NCBI RefSeq assembly: GCF_024868665.1
Contig: NC_079899.1
Coordinates: 24,235,572-24,299,571, forward strand
DNA length: 64,000 nt
DNA from: Triplophysa rosa
Taxonomy: Eukaryota > Chordata > Actinopteri > Cypriniformes > Nemacheilidae
Direction of reading: 5' to 3'
Numbering within the stretch: the stretch's first letter is position 1; each line of letters begins with the position of its first letter. The translations under genes were made by a program, and so were the position numbers. Below, one piece after another: positions 50,096 to 64,000 of the stretch. The notes under the pieces were generated by a model. That model did no database searches and was not told where the DNA came from. It worked only from the letters and a program-made list of their open reading frames with translations.

Positions 50096-53000
50096 GTGAG
50101 AAACAAACCACATTACTTTAGCAGATACAGTGGTTCACCCAAAAAACTCAAAAACCTTTGTGACTCTTTCTTCCGTGGAACACAAAAGAAGATATTTTGA
50201 GAAATGTCTCGGTGGTTTTGTGACAATTCAGTGGAAGTCAATGGGCCCCATTTTTGTTTGGGTACCGACATTCTTCAAAATATCTTCTGTTGTGTTCTGC
50301 AGAAGAATTAAAGTCATACAGGTTTAAAATGAGGGTGTGTAAATAATGAAAGAACAATTCCCTTAAGACACACCTAAAAATGTATGAATGTCGTTGCATT
50401 AGATAAGAAGTTCGACAACCTGGACATCTGTCTTTTTTTTTAAACAGTATATTTGCTGTTTTTTCAAAATATCATGAATACAAATTTGAATACAATATGT
50501 ATTGTCTAATGACTTGCACCGCACAAAATCTTTGGTGACATGACGTTTTGTGAGATTCTTTTTATATCGTTTGATATCAAATCTTTATTTTTTTTATCTC
50601 TATCAGTGCAAGAGGATTTTTGCATGTGTTTGGTTTGATGCCACATGCAAAGCGACAAATTTGCTCTCACCCCCAGTGGGAGTTTTTCTATTAGCTTTCT
50701 GCTCTCTTGCATCTGTCTTTTGGGAATTCATGTTACATCTGGAAATTCATCCATTAAATCTGAAATGCATACTGCAGAATCAAAGAATTGTGAAAAATCG
50801 TAGTGTGTTGTTTGTTGATGTGTGTTTGTATGCATCGGTCCACTGAAATGTTTTCCACCTCCATTATTAGGTGTGGTGGAGGGGGATCTTTCCGCCGTGG
50901 AGGCGTACAAGTCGTCAGGTGGTGACATTGCACGTCAGCTGACCGCGGACGAGGTGCGGATTCTGAACCGCCCGTCTGCATTTGACACTGGTTTCACGCT
51001 GGTGCACCTCGCCATCCGCTTCCAAAGACAGGACATGCTGGCAGTACTGCTCACCGAGGTCAGAGTTTTGCATGTCAGACGTGAACCGGTCTTACAACGG
51101 GAGCTTAAAGGGATAGTTCACCCATCATTTACTCGCCCTCATGTAATTTCATGCCTGTATAAATTACTTTGTTCTGATGACGATATTCGGAAGAATGTTA
51201 GCAATTTTCAGTTCAGGAACATCACTGACTACCATAGTTGGACAAATTAAATGGTAGTTAAAGGTGCCCCAGAACTGTTTGTTTTCTCAAATTCTTCAAA
51301 TTATCTAAATTTGTGTTCAACGGAACAAAAAAGATACAATATTTGTTTTCCTACTATGGTAGCAGATGATGTCCCAGAACATTTCTTTGTTCTGTTGAAC
51401 ACAAAGGAAGATATTTGGAAGAATGACAGTAGCCAAACAGGTCTCATCCCCCATTGACTGCCATAGTAGGGAAAATAAATACTATGGGAGTCAGTGGGGG
51501 ATGAGATCTGTTACGTAACTGACATTTTTCCAAATATCGTCTTTCGTGTTCAGCAGAACAAAGACATTTTTACAGGTTTGGAACAATCTGAAGGCGAGTA
51601 AATGATGACAGAATTTTCATTTTTAGGTGAACTATCCCTTTAAATAATAACACACGTGTGCTAAAGTAATAGGCACTTCACAGCCGTGTTTTACAGTGAT
51701 CTTACCACGGTACACACAGGACACATCCTACAATAAACTGTGATTCTTGTTCCCATCAATCACATCATACTGTTGATATTCTAACTCCAAGAATCAGTAG
51801 TTTTAGTAAAATTTTATACAAATCATTTAAAGAAAAATCAGATGCTTTAGACGAAATCAAAGCAAGCTCAATAAAGTTCAATGTAGATGAAAGATTAAAG
51901 TGATCACAATACACTAGACATAATCACAATATTATCATGAATCGGATATTAATTCAGTTGATGCGTCAAGATTGCTACAGATCCCCAGTCGTGTGTTTAA
52001 TGGGAATGTGTTTTCTTCACTCTTCAGGTATCTCAGCAGACAGCTAAGTGTATACCGGCGCTGGTGTGTCCTGAATTAACAGAACAGATCCGCAGGGAGG
52101 TGGCCGCAGCTCTTCACAGACGTAAAGGAGAATTTCCCTGTTACTTCTTCACTGACCTCGTCACCTTCACACTACCAGCAGGTTCTCTTTTACTCTTGAA
52201 AAAGTATCTGCTACCACAGGTTCATAAGTGTCACATGGGTCATGCGAGTAAGAGTAATCTGTGATGTACATTGCATACATTCCTGTTTCAAAGGGGCACA
52301 TGAAAATGACCATTACATGTGCCTCCTCAACAAAAGGTTTGTAAATGGGTTGTCTGCTTTCCTCTTAAGATATTGAAGACCTTTCCCCAAATGTTCAAGA
52401 AAAATTGTTCGATGAGGTCCTGGACCGAGATGTGCAAAAAGGTAACCACAACACACAGTACCACAGTGTGTTTCTGCAAGTTGCATTTACATTTTTGCAT
52501 TTGGCAGACTCTTTTATCCATAGTGACATACTGTGTTTCACTTAGTCTTTGTTTTTTTTATCAGTATGTGTGCTCTCGAACTCATGATCTTTGCATTTTT
52601 AATGTTCCACCAATCGCAGGAGCTACAGGAACCAACAAAGGTTTCGAACCAAAACAGTACCGGATGTGTAAGCTGTTTAAAAATAAAAATAAAATTCCTT
52701 TAAATAAATATGAAATATATTAGACACCCGTGTATTTGTAATGAACAGCATATATCCAACAATATGTAAAATTATTAACATGATTAACTACATAGCAGGT
52801 TCACAAACTTTTAAAGGTGCAGTGTCTATTGATCTATTGACAGAAATGCAATACTAAATATATATAACTATGTCTTCAGAGGTGTATAAAGACTTAATGA
52901 AGCGTTATGTTTTTATTACCTTAGAATGAGCTTTTTCTATCTACATACACCGCGGGTCCCCTTGCATGGAGTTCGCCATGTTGTTTCTACAGTAGCCCTA

Positions 53001-56000
53001 AATGGACAAACATCTCACAAAAAGCGTTTCGTAAATACGTTATCTCCTTCGGCAAAGAAGTGTAAACATGACGACATCTTACCATAGTGTTTCGAAAGGG
53101 AAGGGGGAGGGGTGGAGTGAGCCATTGGTTGCAATTCGCAACCTCACCACTAGATGGCACTAAAATCTCCACATTGCACCTTAAACGTACTAGTGAACAA
53201 AAATATGGGAAAGGTTTTGAAAAGTCTGTTATTTTATAATTTTGTTAATGCCGAATTACTTTACTATTTGCATTCGCTGATGTTTTTCCTGCTGTCCATG
53301 ATCCGATCAGAACAGACCTGCAGTCTATTTTTGGGTCCCGACCCACCAGTTGATATGGAAGATGCTTTAGCTGGTCTGTTTCATTTGTTTGCTTAAAGAG
53401 TAGCTGTAAAACATCACTGAATGTTCAGAGAGCAGCTTTGGCAAACTGTTGTTGTCCTCCACAGAGCTGGAAGAGGAGTCTCCCATCATAAACTGGTCTC
53501 TGGAGCTGGGCACACGTCTGGATAGCCGCCTATATGCTCTGTGGAACAGAACCGCAGGAGATTGTCTTCTGGACTCAGTTTTACAGGCCACGTGGGGAAT
53601 TTATGACAAAGACTCGGTCCTGAGAAAAAGCCTCAACGATAGTTTACACGACTGCTCTCACTGGTAAGACAGAAAATGAAGAGTCAACAATTTCCTGCCA
53701 TTAAAGTCTTTTTAATCTTTCAGTGATTCGAGTGATCCAGCAGCCTAAAGTAGATGACTCGTGCTAAAACATCTTAACAAAAGCTTAAATTGTTTTATGA
53801 CTCCTTCAAATGTGAGTAATGATATCTAAGGATCGTATAAGAGATATAACTGGCGTGTTTGTCTTTTCTACAGGTTCTACACACGCTGGAAAGAGTGGGA
53901 ATCCTGGTATTCCCAGAGCTTCGGCTTACATTTCTCCCTAAGAGAGGAACAGTGGCAGGAGGACTGGGCTTTCATACTGTCTTTAGCAAGTCAGGTATAC
54001 AACCAGTTCAAAAGCACACAGTTCTGATCGACTGCCGGCATCGCTACACAGCACCAATAGATGACATTATTTTTGTTTTCCTCATATGCATACATGCATA
54101 GCCTCACATCATTAGTGACTATACGCAAATTATTCTCCATATTGGAACTGTCAAAACCAGTCTGTGAACGATGGAAGGCTAGTTGACGGTTCCTTGGCAA
54201 CTGCAGTTATTTGCATGTATGAATAACACGTTATTACAAACTAATACGATACAAGATAAAAGCGTTAGCAAACCCTAAAAAGTTACCATAGTTTAGAAGC
54301 CTCTAATATTGAGTAAATACATATAAAAACACACTTTCATACCTGTGAAAAAATCTTATGATTTCTCTGGGAATAGAAATCTTGGTGGTTTTTACATCCA
54401 GAGTAGGGCTGTCAAACGATTAATCGCATCCAGAATAAAAGTTTGTGTTAACATAATATATGTCTGTGTACTGTGCATATTCATGCTGTTTTTATAAACG
54501 CATGTACGTACATTGTATACATAGTTAGGAAATATTTACATGTATTAATTTATATTTACCAATAATTTAAATATAAGTGTTTACAATTTTTCTTAGTAAA
54601 TGCATATATGTGTATGTTTTTATAAAAACAAAATTAATATGCACAGTACACAGACATATATTTTGAAACACAAACATTTATTCTGGATGCCATTAATCGT
54701 TTGACAGCCCTTATCCAGAGGCTACACAATGTTGTGGCTGCATAAAAAAAGATAGATTTTTACTGTGAGTGATGACTATGTGAAATGTTGACTGTTCCAA
54801 GATGGCGGACGCATCAAGTGTCAGAGACTACAAATTGTAACGGAAGATGGCATTTAATGATTTTGCATTTAATAAGACATTTGTGTCCTCAACATCTGTG
54901 ATAACCATTTTATAGCGTTTGTAATATAGTCACAGATGAAGGACCTTCAGGCTTTACTGTATTAGCAGTAAACCACACCCTCTGGTACCTGTTTGCTTAC
55001 ATGTTCATCTGCTAATGGATTTGGAGAAACAGCTTTCCCATGTAACAACTGCGATAGCTGCACGGTTGACTCATACTGAAAGTCCCTCGCTCTTACACAC
55101 ACACATCACACCCAAAGAGGATGAGTTTTTTTTTTTCATGAATCTTCATACTGTGTTGAATTTTATAGTGTACATGAATCAAAATGGACCGTTCCTGGTG
55201 TTATTGTGAAAGATTTGTTGGTTCTTGTTATTCCAAATGGAAAAAAATCTTTAAATTCCTGTGAACCGGAAGTTGCGATCGTTTTTACTTCCGTATTTTG
55301 ATGCATTTCCGAGTTAAATGGAATTTTGAAAGGAAAAATAGTGGCCGTGGCTTTTGTCTTTCTCTGCGATTTGATTGGATGTACAAAAGCAGCCGTTGCA
55401 TTTTAAAATGGAACTGGCAGCAGACTTGACAGTTGTAGGGGAGGAGTTAACAGATGCTCTGCCCAACCCATCTAACATGCGTCATCTAAGATGGATAGTC
55501 ATTACAGGAAGGAAGTGCATTTTCAGATTTTAACTCAAAATTTATGAGGGCACACAAATTTTAAAAAGAGAATGACCCACATTGATAAACTATTTACAAT
55601 AAACGCTGCAATATTTCATGAAAAAAGCCATCGTAATTTTTTATTTCACTGGGACTTTAAGCTTTCCCACACAAAACAAAATCTTACAGTTTACTTTAGT
55701 ATTTACTGTAGTAAATTGTAATGTATTGAAGTATATTATAATAATTAATACACCATTGCGTACTAGAGTCTTCCCAGTCGTCCCTCAATTCCTCATGGAT
55801 TAAATCAAGCCCCAGTACATATTTTCGTCAAGTAAACGAGATTGCAAATTGCAATTTACATGGACCTAAAAGTAAAATGTTGTGGTCTTGGAATGAAATA
55901 AGCCTAAAATGTAGCAGTTTGGTCACATTCACATTTGTATGTTTTCTTTATCTCTTCTGGCTGCAGCCTGGTGCGAGTTTGGAGCAGACGCACGTGTTTG

Positions 56001-57590
56001 TGTTGGCACACATCCTGCGCAGACCCATCATAGTGTACGGTGTGAAATATTACAAGAGCTTCAGAGGAGAGACTCTGGGATACACTCGATTCCAGGGTGA
56101 GCTGCTCTGCTAGTCTGCACATATCACCGTTTATTTAGCTAAAACAGCATTCTTGTTTGATTGTCGTGACATTTAGAATGACATTCGTTATTACAATGAC
56201 TTAATGTGGGGGTGCACCCTTACAAAATGTCCCATGGTAACCACTGGTTCCACTTAAACACCTTAATCACAGTTACATCCCACATGAAAAACTACTGTAG
56301 TATACTTTCGTATTGACTATAGTAAACTGTTGTAAAAATGCTGGTTACTACAGTGTTTTTGACTTTTACTACAGTATAAAGTTGATCAAGTTCCTGTCGT
56401 TAATACTACAGAATACATTAAAAAAGTGAATTAATCATTACAGTATTCTACAATTTACCACAGTTTACTCTAGTAAACATTAAAGTATAGTACAGTTACA
56501 GTATTATGTTCCAGTACAGAATAGTGTAGTATACATTAACAAAGTGTAGTAATAACTACAATATACTATAGTTTACTATAGTAAAAATTCCCTTTTTTCC
56601 TGATTTGGGATGTCCTTAAAACAGCGTAAGAAGATTTCAGAAACGCTCTATAATTGTGTTTCTTTTCTCGATTACAGTGGTGCCTACTTATATTTATAAG
56701 CATCACGGTGTAACTGTTGCTATAGTAACTGTTTGTCTCCGTGGTTACCATAGTACATTTTTGTGAGAGATGTGACTGTTTTACTTTTCTTTTTGGAGTA
56801 TTTGTGATCATTAGAACGAACACATTCTAATGTGTAACAAATTACTAATGCTTTCGTTTGGCAGAATTTTCAAGATGTTTAAATCCGTCATCTCATTTTT
56901 ATTGTAATAACAGACGTGAGAGTTTAAACGTTATTCGCCATGATTCTAGGTGTATACCTGCCTCTGCTGTGGGAGCAAAGCTTTTGCTGGAAGAGCCCCA
57001 TCGCCCTCGGTTACACACGCGGCCATTTTTCTGCCCTGGTTGCCATGGAGAACGATGGCTACGATAATCGAGGCGCAGGCGCCAACCTGAACACGGATGA
57101 TGACGTCACGGTCACTTTCCTGCCGTTGGTCGACAGCGAGCGAAAGCTGTTGCACATCCACTTTCTGTCAGCACAAGAGGTGAGAGACATAACTTGTATT
57201 TAGAATGGATATTTCTCTCGCCATCTCATCACTGTTCACCGGCTCATAACCATGCATTCTGGGATTTCTGTTGCCGGTCATTTATTTTTAGATTATGATA
57301 CGATACACTATTTATCAACTCTTGGTGATTGGTCGATATCTCTCTCATTGGCTTTTGTGCGTGTCCGTCAGATGGGAACGGAGGAACAACAGGAGCGGAT
57401 GTTGAGGCAGTGGATGGACTGTTGCGTGACGGAGGGCGGGGTTTTGGTCGCCATGCAGAAGAGCTCTAGGAGGCGGAACCACCCGCTCGTCACTCAGATG
57501 GTGGAGAAGTGGCTGGACGGTTATCGGCAACTCGCCGCATGTCCCACTCTTTCTGACGGGGAGGAAGAGGAGGAGGACGAAGATGAGTGA
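49255..57590 (+). CDS. zranb1: zranb1 (TRABID), K29/K33-preferring OTU deubiquitinase, complete, nine coding exons
   Basis: TRABID removes K29-, K33- and some K63-linked ubiquitin chains and modulates Wnt signalling and other pathways. Coding exons: 49255-50095, 50871-51058, 52028-52181, 52370-52441, 53465-53663, 53874-53994, 55967-56096, 56950-57179, 57372-57590. All junctions keep frame, giving 717 residues (human 708). Three NZF zinc fingers have cysteines at 10/13/24/27, 88/91/102/105 and 157/160/171/174, each with W-x-C-x2-C-T-Y-x-N-W. They precede the ankyrin-type ubiquitin-binding region (about 270-350) and the OTU domain. Catalytic Cys452 (NRTAGDCLLDSV) and His594 (GYTRGHFSALV) match human C443 and H585 with a constant +9 offset. 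The tail is acidic (SDGEEEEEDEDE). Confidence 0.97.
50096..50870. other. zranb1: zranb1 intron with a cyprinid MITE
   Basis: Bases 50126-50365 are a 'gttcacccaaaa' family copy ('gaacacaaaagaagatattttgag' and its inverted partner near 50280). The rest is AT-rich and featureless. Confidence 0.55.
50871..51058 (+). CDS. zranb1: zranb1 coding exon 2 (ankyrin-type ubiquitin-binding part)
   Basis: Codes VVEGDLSAVEAYKSSGGDIA through FQRQDMLAVLLTE, nearly identical to human TRABID. The acceptor is CATTATTAG and the donor CCGAG|GTCAGA. Phase 1 in, phase 0 out. Confidence 0.95.
51107..51643. mobile_element. best-preserved 'agggatagttcaccca' cyprinid MITE
   Basis: TTAAAGGGATAGTTCACCCA at the left pairs with AGGTGAACTATCCCTTTAA at the right. 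The interior is compound: paired 'gttctgatgacgatattcgg'/'ccaaatatcgtctttcgtg' and a central inverted repeat (51340-51500) around 'ccatagtag'. It starts 49 bases after zranb1 exon 2. The rest of that intron (51644-52027) shows nothing. Confidence 0.8.
52028..52181 (+). CDS. zranb1: zranb1 coding exon 3
   Basis: Codes VSQQTAKCIPALVCPELTEQ through DLVTFTLPA plus one base. The acceptor is CTCTTCAG and the donor GCAG|GTTCTC. The frame stays open past the donor to 52264, which is intron read-through. Confidence 0.94.
52370..52441 (+). CDS. zranb1: zranb1 coding exon 4 (72 nt)
   Basis: A short exon reading DIEDLSPNVQEKLFDEVLDR DVQK across its phase-1 junctions; it matches human except PPT to SPN. 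The acceptor is CCTCTTAAG and the donor AAAG|GTAACC. Confidence 0.92.
52442..53464. other. zranb1: zranb1 intron with a MITE at 52814-53186
   Basis: The MITE has ends AAAGGTGCAGTG and, inverted, TAAGGTGCAATG, with a CpG-containing interior ('gcactaaaatctccacattgc' at the right end). Remaining sequence is AT-rich. Confidence 0.6.
53465..53663 (+). CDS. zranb1: zranb1 coding exon 5 (OTU catalytic cysteine)
   Basis: Reads ELEEESPIINWSLELGTRLD and then WNRTAGDCLLDSVLQATWG, which holds the OTU nucleophile Cys452. The acceptor is GTCCTCCACAG and the donor CTG|GTAAGAC, splitting the Trp codon (phase 2). Confidence 0.96.
53874..53994 (+). CDS. zranb1: zranb1 coding exon 6
   Basis: Completes the split Trp codon and reads FYTRWKEWESWYSQSFGLHF SLREEQWQEDWAFILSLASQ. 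The acceptor is TTTTCTACAG and the donor TCAG|GTATAC, phase 0 out. Confidence 0.95.
54414..54712. mobile_element. hAT-type foldback MITE with perfect 8-bp target duplication
   Basis: The element TAGGGCTGTCAAACGATTAA ... CGTTTGACAGCCCTT is flanked by ATCCAGAG at 54406-54413 and again at 54713-54720. An 8-bp duplication and TAGGG ends are hAT hallmarks. It belongs to the family that forms the array at 7977-9259. Confidence 0.85.
55255..55656. mobile_element. TTAA-flanked transposon, uninterrupted relative of 41231-42028
   Basis: Flanked by TTAA (55251-55254, 55657-55660). The left end has decayed (ATTCCTGTGAACCGGAAGTT) while the right end keeps CACTGGGACT. It runs through GTGGCCGTGGCTTTTGTC and the shared right half without the 430-bp insert. 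Confidence 0.75.
55967..56096 (+). CDS. zranb1: zranb1 coding exon 7
   Basis: Reads PGASLEQTHVFVLAHILRRP IIVYGVKYYKSFRGETLGYT RFQ plus one base, part of the OTU fold. The acceptor is CTGGCTGCAG and the donor CCAGG|GTGAG. Confidence 0.95.
56097..56949. other. zranb1: zranb1 intron with an inverted-repeat element at 56275-56613
   Basis: The element has ACATCCCA at the left and TGGGATGT at the right, and its interior is made of 'ctatagtaaac/tactacagta' units that also occur at 2550-2790, 23478-23640 and 26950-27085. Confidence 0.6.
56950..57179 (+). CDS. zranb1: zranb1 coding exon 8 (OTU catalytic histidine)
   Basis: Reads GVYLPLLWEQSFCWKSPIAL, GYTRGHFSALVAMENDGY (His594) and TFLPLVDSERKLLHIHFLSA. 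The acceptor is TGATTCTAG and the donor AGAG|GTGAGAG. Confidence 0.96.
57372..57590 (+). CDS. zranb1: zranb1 coding exon 9 and stop
   Basis: Begins MGTEEQQERMLRQWMDCCVT after GTCCGTCAG (human has LGNEEQQEKLL). It continues VAMQKSSRRRNHPLVTQMVE and ends with an acidic tail and TGA at 57588-57590. Confidence 0.95.
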   Translation: MGTEEQQERMLRQWMDCCVTEGGVLVAMQKSSRRRNHPLVTQMVEKWLDGYRQLAACPTLSDGEEEEEDEDE

Positions 57591-58122
57591 AGAACAGGCC
57601 ACGTAGAAGTTCACTTGACACTACAACACGCCCCTCTTGTTTTCCCTCACATGTAGAAACACACAACAACACACACGTTCAGCCCAGCTGAAAAACAAAC
57701 CCGAGGTTTCCTTTTGATTTTTGTCCTTAAAAACAGCAAATTATTTGGGTTTGTCGAAAATAAAGGAATGCAATCATGATTGTATTTGTCTTTGCAAAGT
57801 ATGTTCTTTGCTTTTTGTTTGCGTTTCGTTTTTAATTTGCTGTCGCGATGCTTGTAGTGACGTAAGAAAAAGGATGATGCGCTTTTGAGAGAAAGATATT
57901 TAATAGGTAAATTGCAGCAATTTAAGCACCCTTTTTAAAACTGGTTCTGTTTGTTATGGAGCCGATGCAAAAGTCTACTTATGTTTGTGTAGCGTTACTC
58001 TAGATTGAGATGACAAACATTATTCACTACACCTTTGAAAACATGCATTCACATAACTAATCTCACTCAGAGTAGGGCTGTTATGTTTTCTGTTTAAATA
58101 AAGCTTGGTTCTTTGTTTTCAC
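57591..58122 (+). terminator. zranb1: zranb1 3' UTR with two poly(A) signals
   Basis: After the stop, AATAAA occurs at 57759-57764 and again at 58097-58102; each is followed by T- or GT-rich sequence. Either could define the transcript end, and both may be used. The right limit given is about 20 bases past the second signal. Confidence 0.55.
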
Positions 58123-59134
58123 CTGGACGTGGAGGAGAAATCCAGTGGACGTTTGAATTTCTAACAACTTTTCTCGATTTATCTGAATAAGTTTGTGAGC
58201 CATAGAAATGAATTATTTTTCACACGTACTCGTGTCTTATCCCATTTCCGAAGTGTGTTTTGAACGCACCGTGTGTCGACCTTTAACACAGATGAGATTT
58301 CACAGATTTTTTTTTTTTTGCAGAGGAACGTTATTTCAACTCTTTTTCAACGTGGTCCGTTTCACTCTTTCAGTTCTGTATTTTTGTGTCGTATGTCATT
58401 TGTGAATGTGTCTGCCCACAGTTTCTCAGTGTATGCTTCTGAACTTCTGTACACAACAGTCATCAAAGACTTGATGTAGACCAAAGTGAATATTGAGAGA
58501 TCTGTGGATTGTTTTTTTTCTTTTGCAGTGCTAATATAACCGGTTAAGTTTGTTTTCCCATGATTCGTTACATCTCATCACCTCTTGTATTTGTGTCCAA
58601 ATCCAACCCCTTACGCACTCGCATCTTTGTTTTCTTTTCTTTTTTAAATTATGTAATAGTAGCCGCTACACTATGGCATATTTGATATATAAGGTGGAGA
58701 CCAAACTTGGTGATATTGAAGACCTAAGTGTTTTGAATGTCCAACTATGAAACGATTATAAAACTTCAAAAACGAAAAAAGTGTGATTTCCTAAATGATA
58801 TACCACATCATTGAACAGAAGGCTGTGTTGAAGTGCTCTTTACCATAATGAACTTTAGATTGTTCTTAAAAACAAAGATATTACTTAACACTGAAAATAC
58901 ATAATGACATGAAAATATGTAAATAGTCAAAATGTTTGAGTAATGTTTACAGATGTAATCAAATGTGAAACCATCAAAAAAAACGTCTGGCTCACATTTC
59001 ACTCGACAAATCAAAAGATGAAAAATGTTTTAAAAAACCAAAACTTGAAATTGTTAATGACAATTAAGCAATCCCTCAGCGAAGATCTAAAGTAAACAAT
59101 ACTATATTGTCATTTTCGTTATAAATTCCTCTCG

Positions 59135-59520
59135 TTTATTCTGACATATACAATTACGTTATAACAGTAATAAGAACACGTGAATAGTAGTAAATTTAAA
59201 ACACCTATATGCTTTGGGGGAAATGTGCTTAATTCTCATTTGAATGATGTCACTACGAACAAAAACTCGATGGACCTAAAACGGATCTCTCCCTAAAACG
59301 AAATAATTCTTACTTTCTTTTGATTTGGGGGAATGAAATGTGATCTGGACAGGTTTTCATTAGATCTATTCAGATCAGCAGAATAAATGTGAGTTCAGCA
59401 AAGACGCATTTAAGAAATGTTTAATTGCCATCAAGCTCAAATGACCAGAGTGTAACATCAGGAGAAAGTGTTAATATAGACAAAACAAATGGTGAAGAGT
59501 GGAACTTGACTAGTGACAGG
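59135..59520 (-). terminator. psmc1: psmc1 3' UTR with likely poly(A) signal
   Basis: The minus-strand AATAAA at 59140-59135 is 380 bases past the stop and is a good candidate for the psmc1 transcript end. The roughly 1 kb between here and the zranb1 poly(A) sites (58103-59134) shows no gene; its ORFs are short and AT-biased. Confidence 0.45.

Positions 59521-64000
<4,480 letters not shown>

Larger units (their letters stand above)
53995..55966. other. zranb1: zranb1 intron with hAT-type and TTAA-type elements
   Basis: Holds the solitary hAT-type MITE (54414-54712), the TTAA-flanked element (55255-55656) and a 'tactgtagtaaa' tract (55678-55745). No coding sequence. Confidence 0.6.

Overview
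This is a eukaryotic, intron-rich window from a teleost fish, most likely a cypriniform. The three protein genes match vertebrate orthologues exon by exon. The introns are full of short inverted-repeat DNA transposons of the kinds that dominate cyprinid genomes, including the family with 'agggatagttcaccca' ends, plus CA/GT, GA/CT and AT microsatellites. Everything was read by eye: coding exons rest on family similarity and splice-phase consistency, repeats on matching arms and target-site duplications.

Layout. (1) About 2170-35233, minus strand: the 5' third of akap6 (mAKAP, the nuclear-envelope A-kinase anchoring protein). Six coding exons (794 codons) run right to left and the gene leaves the window at base 1. 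A tentative untranslated first exon ends at 45149. (2) About 46560-47200: a CpG-rich promoter region, from which zranb1 (TRABID deubiquitinase) runs on the plus strand. It has one noncoding exon ending at 47193 and nine coding exons from 49255 to 57590, a complete 717-residue protein. (3) 59521-64000, minus strand: the 3' part of psmc1 (26S proteasome ATPase Rpt2), seven coding exons covering the last 316 residues; its first exons lie beyond base 64000.

akap6 and zranb1 are arranged head to head, and zranb1 and psmc1 tail to tail (stop codons 1.9 kb apart). zranb1 and psmc1 both act in the ubiquitin-proteasome system; akap6 organises PKA/cAMP signalling at the nuclear envelope of muscle cells and neurons. 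I see no operon-like or joint function; the linkage is probably just synteny.

The most informative non-genic structure is layered transposon insertion. At 41231-42028 a TTAA-flanked element contains an AT-flanked, ISL2EU-like element that keeps one exon resembling the start of a YqaJ-type nuclease gene; an uninterrupted relative of the outer element sits at 55255-55656. In a psmc1 intron, a 1.6-kb hAT-like element (61277-62907) carries a 5'-truncated RTE-like LINE with a 16-bp target duplication. Further cases are a four-copy tandem array of a hAT-type foldback element (7977-9259), its single copy with a perfect 8-bp duplication (54414-54712), Harbinger-type MITEs with TAA duplications, and nested palindromes at 2905-4075 and 22427-23803. 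No RNA gene, CRISPR array or new multi-gene system was found.
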